A stretch of 64,000 bases of DNA from Lishizhenia tianjinensis (GTDB lineage Bacteria > Bacteroidota > Bacteroidia > Flavobacteriales_D > Crocinitomicaceae), in assembly GCF_900116425.1 (NCBI RefSeq), contig NZ_FPAS01000003.1:186001-250000 (forward strand), written 5' to 3'. Position numbers and translations under genes: made by a program. Positions 25,149 to 33,024 of this stretch are shown piece after piece; position 1 is the stretch's first letter; every line of letters starts with the position of its first letter. The notes below the pieces were generated by a model. The model did not search any database and was not told where the DNA came from. It saw nothing but the letters and a program-made list of their open reading frames with translations.

Positions 25149-25353
25149 GAAAATATCATATAGCAAGTTAACCTTTATCCTTTCAGTTATTGGTTTTCTT
25201 GGTAGTCTGGGATTCTATTTCGGAGTATTGAGAGAGATCTATTCCGAACCAGATTCAAAAGTAGTAATCGAACGATTAGAAAAAGAAAACAAAGAGTTAA
25301 AAACCCAAGTCAAGGTATTGACTGGAATGGTGGACGAATGTAAAGATGAGTAA
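25141..25353 (+). CDS. Small TM plus coiled-coil protein (spanin-like topology)
   Basis: 70 residues from the ATG at 25141 (a second ATG at 25132 is in the same frame; both overlap the preceding gene). One membrane helix (about 10-28) is followed by a heptad segment (VIERLEKENKELKTQVKVL). This is the topology of an inner-membrane spanin-type subunit. No partner lipoprotein is seen, so the resemblance is only in form. It overlaps the next gene by 8 bp. Confidence 0.6.
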   Translation: MSKKISYSKLTFILSVIGFLGSLGFYFGVLREIYSEPDSKVVIERLEKENKELKTQVKVLTGMVDECKDE

Positions 25354-28300
25354 ATCAAGAGAACATATCATTTCAAAAGCGGAGCGAGAATTTGTCAATA
25401 AAATCAAAGAAGCCTTACTGAAAGAACAAAAGCTATCCAGACCAAAAACGGAAAGCATAGCTAAGTCTTTTGGTATTATCGATAAGACAAAAGTGAAAGA
25501 GTTAACTGAACAAGCCATTGTTGAAGTAGCTCGCTCCATCTCCCTTTCAAATGATAGTCCTTTTGATAAATACCAGAACATAGTAGATCTATATTCCATT
25601 CAAACCAATTTATCCTTTAGAACCAGTATGAGTGTGTTATTACAACAATACTCAACGCCTGCGCCAATTGGTTATTTAATGGGACTTTATTGTGGGATAG
25701 ATGATGGAGAAAAGACATTGTTTGAACCATCAGCAGGAAATGGACTACTAACCATTGCTACCAGACCATCCAAAGTAACTGTAAATGAGATTGACCCAAT
25801 TAGAAGAAGAAATCTAAAAAGCCAAGGTTACAATGGTACTTACGCATTAGATGCAAGTCAGGAGTTTCACAGGTTCGCTAGAAAGTTTGATGCCGTAATT
25901 ACCAATCCTCCTTTTGGAAGATTAAGTAAAGCTGCGGATCACAATGGATTTTTAATCCGTGAACTCGATCATCACATGGCAATCCTAGCATTGCAGACTA
26001 TGAAGACTAATGGTAGAGCAGCAATAATTGTTGGTGGTCATACCGTTTGGGATGAAAGAGGTCGAATCCAAAAAGGGAAAAACAGAATCTTCTTCAATTA
26101 TCTCTACAAGCATTACAACATAGATGATGTGATTCTAATTGATGGAAGCAGTTTGTATTCACGTCAAGGTACTTCATTCAACACTCGATTAATCCTAATC
26201 AACGGAGTGAATAAGCAACAAAGCGGAGTTGCTCCTCTCAAAACTACCGATCAAGCCACAGTAGTTAAATCATTTGATGAACTCTATAACAGAATTAGTA
26301 TGCACTTTCCAAATAAAAATAACCAGTTAAGTAAGCTTGAGTTAGAAGCTCTGGAGCTTGAAAGTCAATTGTTAGCACAAGAATTGGGCGCACCGTATGT
26401 TCCTGCATCCGATTCTTGTGTTATTCTAGATACGCAAGTTCCAGATGCTATGGAGTTTGAAATGCACCAAGCCATTTCAAGAATTAAAGAAGATGTTGGA
26501 GGGGACATAGATAATTTCGTTCGTCACCGTCTAGGCTACAATACAAAAGCCGAATTGTGTCGATCACTTTCTGCCGAACAAATTGATGCAGTTGGAATGG
26601 CAGTTTATAATATTGAAGCACTTAACCAAGCAGTAATAATTGGAGATCAAACAGGTATTGGTAAAGGTCGAGTGGCTGCATCTATTATTCGCTATGCGGT
26701 TCATCAGGGCATAATGCCCATTTTTCTTACCGAGAAATCCAATCTGTTTTCGGACATCTACAGAGATCTATCAGCTATTGGTTCAGCTCATTTAAAGCCG
26801 TTTATAGTTAATGCTAGAGCTAGTAAAACTCAAATCAAAGATGAGAATGGAAATGTAGTGTATGAAGCGTTATCAAAACCAGAACAAGATCAAATTTTTG
26901 AAGATCGAAAAATTCCAAGTGAATACGATTTTGTTGTAGCTACTTATTCTCAATTCAACTCACCACAAAAGAAACCTCAAAAACCACAATTCCTATTATC
27001 CATTGCTAAAAACAGCATCATCATAATGGATGAAAGTCATAATTCTAGCGGGTCATCCAATACAGGAATTTTCATGCAAGGTGTATTGGCTAGAACTTCT
27101 GGTGCTGTGTTTTTATCGGCAACATTCGCTAAGCGACCAGACAATATGCCCATCTATGCTATGAAAACGGCTATTTCAGAAGCGAATATGTCAAAAGAAG
27201 ACTTGGTAGATTCGATCAACAAAGGTGGAGTTGCATTGCAGGAAGTGTTAGCCAGTCAATTGGTGGCTGAAGGTCAAATGATAAGAAGAGAAAGAACCTA
27301 TGAGGGAATCGAAGTAAACTACATAACACTTACAGATAAAGCCAATGAGCATAAAGCAATAGCCGACAATATCACAAACATTGTTCGAGATATTATCGCT
27401 TTTCAAACTAATCATATTGACAATCGAGTTGATGAGTTGGATGAAATAGCAGCAGCCGAGGGAAAAGAAGTTGATTTAAGAGAGGGAACAAACCAAGCAG
27501 GAGTTGATAACCAACCATACTTTTCAAAAGTATTCAATGTGATTAATCAAATGCTTTTCTCCATCAAAGCAGAAGCGGTTGCTGAAAAAGCCATTGCACG
27601 ATTAAAAGAGGGCAAAAAGCCAATTATAGCATTCGCTAGTACTATGGGTAGTTTCATTGAGCAAATGGAAGATCAAAACGGAATGCCAGTAAATCATGGA
27701 GATACAGTAAAAGCAGACTTTTCAATCGTTTTGGAAAAAGGACTTGAAGGTGTTATGCGCTATACTGTTACTGAACCTGATGGCTCTAAGTCGTATGCAA
27801 AATTTGATATTGCCGAACTATCAATTGATGCACAAGAGGAATACTTTAGAATTGCAGAAAACATCAAGAAGATAGCAACGGGAATTACAATTTCTCCGAT
27901 TGATGTCATAATCCAGAAAATTCAAAAAGCAGGTTATTCAGTTGCGGAAGTAACAGGAAGAAAACTACAACTTCAGCTCAACTTACAATCAGGTATGGGA
28001 GTGATTGAACCACGAAAGAAAGTCAACACCAATGATGCTTTCAGAGAGTTCAATAACAATGAAGTTGATGTTTTACTCATTAATCAATCTGGTAGTACAG
28101 GAGCTTCAGCCCATGCAATCGTAACAGATAAAGTTTCAGCAGATGAAGTGAGACAACGGGTTATGATTGTTCTGCAACCAGAACTTGACATTAATACAGA
28201 AGTTCAGAAAAGAGGTCGAATTAATCGTACTGGTCAGATTCTTAAACCAATTTATGATTACGTAAATTCTGCCATTCCTGCCGAACAACGTTTAATGATG

Positions 28301-30004
28301 ATGCTTCAAAAGAAGCTTAAAAGTTTGGATGCGAATACTTCATCCAATCAAAAACAGAGCAACAGTATTTTAGATGTTCCAGACTTTTTAAATAAGTACG
28401 GAGACAAAGTAGTTGTTGAATATCTGATGGAAAATCCAGAGGTAAATGAGCTTTTAGGAGATCCTTTAAAGCTTGGAACAGGAAACGAAATCAAAGATGG
28501 AGCTGCACATAAAGTTTCTGGACGTGTAGCTGTGCTTTCAACACAAATGCAAGAGGATTTTTACAAGGACATCAAAGATCGTTACGATACAATGGTTGAG
28601 TACTTGAAGCAATCTGGTGATTATGATTTGGAAGTAGAGCAACTGGATTTACAAGCGGAGCTTATTTCATCTACTATTATTAAAATCGGTAAAGGAGGTA
28701 ATTCAAGCTTTGGAGAGGATAGTATTCTGGAAAAGGTTTACGCCAATGTTTTGAAAAAACCATTCAAGGCAGAGGAAATGAAGAATATGGTTCTACAATC
28801 TTTAGAGGGTAGAACAGCCGAAGATATAATGGATCGAATGATTGATGATTATGAGCGATTCATGGCTGAAAAACTCCAATTAACAATCAATGAAATCTCA
28901 GATAAATATCATTCTCTGATCAACAATGTACCTAGTGAAAAGAAAGTCATAAAGCTACTAGACTCTGATCCACAGGCTGCACAACGATTAATAGAAGAAA
29001 GAACAGCTGAATTACGCCAAGCTCAAGATAAGAGACTACGAGATGAGGAGAAAGTAACAGCCAATAAAAAGCAATATATCCGTGGGCTTTTTAAATACTT
29101 CAAAGTTGGTAAACGATTGCTTTATCCTGTACCTTCATTTGACGGCACAACCCAAAATCAATTGGCTGTATTCGTAGGTTTTCAGATAGATAAGAAGAGA
29201 AACAATCCTTATGCGCCAAGTGCAATCAAATTAAAATTTGCTATTGCTTCCAGTCAAAAATACTTGGCGATACCTGCTAGTTATGGAAAAGACATTAATG
29301 CGATCAAAGGTGCGAGTGTAGGGAATTATGATACCCGATTAGAAGATCTGGCTAAAGAATGGGAAGAAACAATTTTAGAGGATTCAAAAGACCGATCAAT
29401 CCGCTATATCGTCACAGGGAATATTCTTCAGGCGTTTTCAGACTTTAAAGGAAAGTTGGTGAGTTACACAACCAATAAAAATGAGGTCAAGAAAGGAATT
29501 CTAATGCCTGAACATTGGTCGCCAGATACGGAGACTAAAGGACGTGTAATAGTTCCAATAGCCAAAGCTTTTAAGATTATTCGATCAATGACAAATGGTG
29601 CTGCAACATACGGTAGTCACAACTTAGCAATATTCAAAATGTATGATGGATCTTTCAGAGTTAGCGTACCTGCATCCAGAAAGAAAGGAGCGGACATCTA
29701 TTTGAATGAATCCTTATTGAAACTCGTGCGCTCAAACAATTTTGAAAAGGTGGGAGATCAAATGACAAGCTATGTTGAAGAAAATGATCTTGAAGCATTT
29801 TTGAATGTTTTGCAAGAACAGCTTGGAGTTACAACCTCATTAAATCAAAGCCAGATAGATAGTGTTGGATTAACTGTGACAAAAATTAAGCGTAGAGCCA
29901 AAATTACACCTCCGCCACCTGAAAAAGAATTGAAAATTGATGCACGATTGCTTGAGCTTGAAGCAGAAGCCCTTGAACTAGAACTAGAGTTATTATCCTT
30001 TTAA
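25346..30004 (+). CDS. DNA methyltransferase / Strawberry-notch-type SF2 helicase fusion
   Basis: A 1552-residue protein, the largest here. The N-terminal methyltransferase has motif I LFEPSAGNGLLTIA (about 125-138) and motif IV ITNPPFG (185-191). The helicase follows: IIGDQTGIGKGRVAAS (Walker A, about 431-446), IIMDESHN (about 559-566), VFLSATFAKRP, then the C-terminal half with SGSTGASAHA and RGRINRTGQ (arginine finger, about 955). The GDQTGIGKGR loop is typical of Strawberry-notch-like proteins. P1 DarB has a comparable methylase-helicase layout and protects entering DNA; replication or transcription roles are also possible. The C terminus ends in a Leu/Glu repeat (LELEAEALELELELL). Confidence 0.88.
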   Translation: MSKSREHIISKAEREFVNKIKEALLKEQKLSRPKTESIAKSFGIIDKTKVKELTEQAIVEVARSISLSNDSPFDKYQNIVDLYSIQTNLSFRTSMSVLLQQYSTPAPIGYLMGLYCGIDDGEKTLFEPSAGNGLLTIATRPSKVTVNEIDPIRRRNLKSQGYNGTYALDASQEFHRFARKFDAVITNPPFGRLSKAADHNGFLIRELDHHMAILALQTMKTNGRAAIIVGGHTVWDERGRIQKGKNRIFFNYLYKHYNIDDVILIDGSSLYSRQGTSFNTRLILINGVNKQQSGVAPLKTTDQATVVKSFDELYNRISMHFPNKNNQLSKLELEALELESQLLAQELGAPYVPASDSCVILDTQVPDAMEFEMHQAISRIKEDVGGDIDNFVRHRLGYNTKAELCRSLSAEQIDAVGMAVYNIEALNQAVIIGDQTGIGKGRVAASIIRYAVHQGIMPIFLTEKSNLFSDIYRDLSAIGSAHLKPFIVNARASKTQIKDENGNVVYEALSKPEQDQIFEDRKIPSEYDFVVATYSQFNSPQKKPQKPQFLLSIAKNSIIIMDESHNSSGSSNTGIFMQGVLARTSGAVFLSATFAKRPDNMPIYAMKTAISEANMSKEDLVDSINKGGVALQEVLASQLVAEGQMIRRERTYEGIEVNYITLTDKANEHKAIADNITNIVRDIIAFQTNHIDNRVDELDEIAAAEGKEVDLREGTNQAGVDNQPYFSKVFNVINQMLFSIKAEAVAEKAIARLKEGKKPIIAFASTMGSFIEQMEDQNGMPVNHGDTVKADFSIVLEKGLEGVMRYTVTEPDGSKSYAKFDIAELSIDAQEEYFRIAENIKKIATGITISPIDVIIQKIQKAGYSVAEVTGRKLQLQLNLQSGMGVIEPRKKVNTNDAFREFNNNEVDVLLINQSGSTGASAHAIVTDKVSADEVRQRVMIVLQPELDINTEVQKRGRINRTGQILKPIYDYVNSAIPAEQRLMMMLQKKLKSLDANTSSNQKQSNSILDVPDFLNKYGDKVVVEYLMENPEVNELLGDPLKLGTGNEIKDGAAHKVSGRVAVLSTQMQEDFYKDIKDRYDTMVEYLKQSGDYDLEVEQLDLQAELISSTIIKIGKGGNSSFGEDSILEKVYANVLKKPFKAEEMKNMVLQSLEGRTAEDIMDRMIDDYERFMAEKLQLTINEISDKYHSLINNVPSEKKVIKLLDSDPQAAQRLIEERTAELRQAQDKRLRDEEKVTANKKQYIRGLFKYFKVGKRLLYPVPSFDGTTQNQLAVFVGFQIDKKRNNPYAPSAIKLKFAIASSQKYLAIPASYGKDINAIKGASVGNYDTRLEDLAKEWEETILEDSKDRSIRYIVTGNILQAFSDFKGKLVSYTTNKNEVKKGILMPEHWSPDTETKGRVIVPIAKAFKIIRSMTNGAATYGSHNLAIFKMYDGSFRVSVPASRKKGADIYLNESLLKLVRSNNFEKVGDQMTSYVEENDLEAFLNVLQEQLGVTTSLNQSQIDSVGLTVTKIKRRAKITPPPPEKELKIDARLLELEAEALELELELLSF

Positions 30005-30014
30005 AAAGTACGCC

Positions 30015-31505
30015 ATGATTACAATAACAAATTATTATACAGAGAAGAAGTCGTTACAACTTTCATCATTGCCAGAAACTTTGAAAAAGGGATGGTCATT
30101 TGTAGATAAGGTAACACAAGATGGAGCATCATGGGATGCTTATCATTCAAGCGATTCAATTAAAAAGACGGTTGACTTGTATTTATCTAAGTTAAACGAG
30201 TTTGTTAAGTCAAATAAGCCAAAGGAAACGAAAACTAAACTCACCGCTACAAAATCGAAACAGACTACCAGAAAACCAATTACCAGAAGAAAAACAACTA
30301 CTTCAAGTAGTAGAACTTCCAAATTGAGCAAACGAGAAGAAGCCTATCAAAAAGCGGATAAAGTTGAATTGATCAGTCCAGAACTAAAACTGATTAAGCG
30401 ATTTGCATTAATGCACGATAAGGTAAAAACTCAAAATCAAATCAGGCTATTCATTATTGCTTTGCAAAGAGCGATTACCGAAAAACGTATCCGAAAAACA
30501 TCTCCACAAGCGAAAGAGATTATGGAGATACAAGACAGTTTAATTAATCTGATGGGGAAATTCAAGTCTGCAAATGATAGTATTAAAATTGAGTTGTCCG
30601 ATAAGAAAAGGTCTCACTATTTAACCTTAGTGGGAAAACAAGCTGAGTTAAGATCTGTAAAGTTCATTAAGAGCTATATCAATCTTCAAGGAAAGCTTAT
30701 TCCGAATAATAAAGCAAAGAATCTCTACAACCGAATTGCAAGAGCGATTAATACAAACAAGTTGACTAAAAAAGATAAATACTGGTCACAAGTGGATCAG
30801 ATTATGTCAACATTAAAATCGTTTGTAAAAAAGAATCCTGCACAAGGACAGTTGATTGTTTCATCAAAAGAACTCAACGGACTTCAAGGGATTGTTGAGG
30901 GTTGCGAATGTGAAATGCTCAACGGAATAGAAGAAAATAGAGTTCCGAGAAATACAATTATGAGTAGTACGGACATCATAAACCTGGACTTTCACAAATT
31001 AGGGTTCAAAGGCAAGTGGTTAAAGCTTATCGGAGATCCATCAAAAGGATTTAAGGCTATGATATTCGGTAAACCAAAAATGGGAAAATCATATCTGGCT
31101 GTGGACTTTGCAGGGTATTTGGCTCGTAACCATGGTACAGTTCTTTATGTTGCACGTGAGGAGGGAATTGACGACACATTGCAACAAAAACTCAAAGACA
31201 AAAAAGTCGCTCATCCTGATTTATACGTGAGTGATTATTTACCAGAACATTTGAATGATTATGATTTTGTGTTCTTGGATAGCGTAAACAAACTAGGGTT
31301 AGCACCTGAAGATTTAGAAGAACTATCCAGATCATTTCCGAATACTTCATTCATCAACATATTTCAAACCACCAAGCTTGGAAATTTCAGAGGGGGAAAT
31401 GAATTTCAGCATGATGTAGATGTGGTTATTGAAGTACCAGAAAAAGGCAAGGCAGTCCAATTTGGACGATTCAATCAAGGAGGAGAAGTAAACATTTTCG
31501 GCTAG
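30015..31505 (+). CDS. RecA-superfamily (RadA/KaiC-like) ATPase with basic N-terminal region
   Basis: A 496-residue protein. An N-terminal small domain (about 1-75; QDGASWDAYHSSDS) and a Lys/Thr-rich linker are followed by a helical middle. The C-terminal ATPase has Walker A FGKPKMGKSYLA (about 351-362), Walker B DFVFLDSV (about 418-425) and a terminal FRGGNEFQHDVDVVIEV...GRFNQGG hallmark of the RecA/RadA superfamily. It might be a replicative loader, recombinase or packaging motor; no helicase or A32-type packaging signature is obvious. It starts 10 bp after the methylase-helicase stop, so the two are probably cotranscribed. Confidence 0.8.
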   Translation: MITITNYYTEKKSLQLSSLPETLKKGWSFVDKVTQDGASWDAYHSSDSIKKTVDLYLSKLNEFVKSNKPKETKTKLTATKSKQTTRKPITRRKTTTSSSRTSKLSKREEAYQKADKVELISPELKLIKRFALMHDKVKTQNQIRLFIIALQRAITEKRIRKTSPQAKEIMEIQDSLINLMGKFKSANDSIKIELSDKKRSHYLTLVGKQAELRSVKFIKSYINLQGKLIPNNKAKNLYNRIARAINTNKLTKKDKYWSQVDQIMSTLKSFVKKNPAQGQLIVSSKELNGLQGIVEGCECEMLNGIEENRVPRNTIMSSTDIINLDFHKLGFKGKWLKLIGDPSKGFKAMIFGKPKMGKSYLAVDFAGYLARNHGTVLYVAREEGIDDTLQQKLKDKKVAHPDLYVSDYLPEHLNDYDFVFLDSVNKLGLAPEDLEELSRSFPNTSFINIFQTTKLGNFRGGNEFQHDVDVVIEVPEKGKAVQFGRFNQGGEVNIFG

Positions 31506-31541
31506 GCTGAAAGCATTATTAATCCTTTAAAACATTGAAAA

Positions 31542-32720
31542 ATGAAAAAGAAAAAATTTGCATTGGTTTTATCTGGTGGTGGCTTTAATGGAGCTTTCCA
31601 ACTAGGAGCATTAAACTACATTAATGAGAACTGGAAAAGTATATCCGGATTAGATTCTCCCATGAAGTTTGATTTGATTGCAGGTGTAAGTGTGGGTGCA
31701 TTGAATGGTGCATTGTTAGCCATGAATCAACTTGACTTGTTAAATGATCTATGGGTAAATCAGATTGGAAGAAATGGAGTAAGTGAAATCTATACTTCCG
31801 AGTTTATTAATACTTCCAGTAAGTCAGATAAGATTAAATTAAAAGTTGATCTAAAGAAACTGGTTAAGAAGTTACTTCCTGAAGTCAACATTCAATTAAA
31901 CTTCTTCAAGAAGTTAGGATTGGTATTCTCAAAGAAGCAAAGAGCAAAAATCATAGAGAACGCCCTAAAGCAAGTAGAAAAATCTATCCAATTGAATCTA
32001 CCTAAGTTCAGGTCAATTGCGGATAACACGCCATTATCGAAGAAGTTAGATAAATACTTGGATCGCTCAACAATTACGGACACAACCTATATGTGTGGAT
32101 TCGTTTCATTAGATACTGGAGCATATCACTCTGTTAAGCATTCGGAGTTTTATTCAGATAAAGACTTTCATCAAGGAGTACTAGCTTCAACGGCAATTCC
32201 AATGATCTGGAATCCTGTTGAATCGGTATCCTTCTATGGAAAGAATGGAGTGTACACCAGTAAGAACAATGTTGATGGAGGTGTAAGAAATGTATCGCCT
32301 TTAGGAGATGTGATTAAGCTAATCAACCAAGATCCAAACTCTGAATACAAGATTATTGTAATCAATTGCAATAGTGGAACACCCAAAGTGGAGGACTATT
32401 CAGGAAAATCAATCGCAGCCATTGCAGCTCGATCAGTTTATGAGATTGCAATTACAGAAGTGTTCAATAATGATGTAGAGCATTTTACTAAGTTGAATGA
32501 TGTTGTGAAACAAGCGCAAGCTTGGGATAGTGAAATTGTTCTTTTTGGAAGCGACAAACATCAAATTAAGGATTTTGATGCCGTGATTATCAACCCTAGC
32601 AAAGGAATTGATATGGGAAGCTCTTTGGTCGCAAACGAGAAATTAATTGCCAATAGAATGATCCATGGACGTACAATGGCTCAGTTAGCGTTCGATAAAA
32701 AAGATGTTCACAATGCGTAA
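31542..32720 (+). CDS. Patatin-like phospholipase
   Basis: A 392-residue protein. It has the oxyanion loop SGGGFNGAFQLG (about 11-22), nucleophile Ser50 in GVSVG, and the catalytic Asp245 in NNVDGGVRN. Patatins are Ser-Asp lipid acyl hydrolases. There is no signal peptide, so it acts in the cytoplasm or on the inner leaflet. In a virus-like element it could help membrane exit or lysis; in a defense setting it could be an abortive-infection effector. The insertion between the Ser and Asp motifs is helical and Lys-rich (about residues 85-170). Confidence 0.88.
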   Translation: MKKKKFALVLSGGGFNGAFQLGALNYINENWKSISGLDSPMKFDLIAGVSVGALNGALLAMNQLDLLNDLWVNQIGRNGVSEIYTSEFINTSSKSDKIKLKVDLKKLVKKLLPEVNIQLNFFKKLGLVFSKKQRAKIIENALKQVEKSIQLNLPKFRSIADNTPLSKKLDKYLDRSTITDTTYMCGFVSLDTGAYHSVKHSEFYSDKDFHQGVLASTAIPMIWNPVESVSFYGKNGVYTSKNNVDGGVRNVSPLGDVIKLINQDPNSEYKIIVINCNSGTPKVEDYSGKSIAAIAARSVYEIAITEVFNNDVEHFTKLNDVVKQAQAWDSEIVLFGSDKHQIKDFDAVIINPSKGIDMGSSLVANEKLIANRMIHGRTMAQLAFDKKDVHNA

Positions 32721-32910
32721 GCCAAGTGAACATAAGATCAAAAATGCTACTGAAAGGCTTATGAAACGTATGCCTCTGGAAAAAGTACGTCTAATTCCAA
32801 AATACAAGGACATAACTGAGGAACAATATTTTCTGTTGATAAAGAACGTAGAGAAAATTACAATTTTGATCCTAGAATCCTTTATCTCTGCACAAAGCAG
32901 CGATTTTTAA
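32704..32910 (+). CDS. Small helical protein after the patatin
   Basis: A 68-residue protein with several basic helices (KNATERLMKRMPLEKVRLIPKY is its core). It overlaps the end of the patatin gene by 17 bp in another frame, indicating translational coupling. No family is recognised. It could be a regulator or partner of the phospholipase. Confidence 0.5.
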   Translation: MFTMRKPSEHKIKNATERLMKRMPLEKVRLIPKYKDITEEQYFLLIKNVEKITILILESFISAQSSDF

Positions 32911-33024
32911 AACGAAGTTTTAAAGCTCAAAAAATGGAGAAGTCAACAAGACATGATAATAATCTGAAGAAAGTCTGAACGAATATAGCTGCTAGTTCAA
33001 GGCTTTCTTCACAATACTTGAGAT

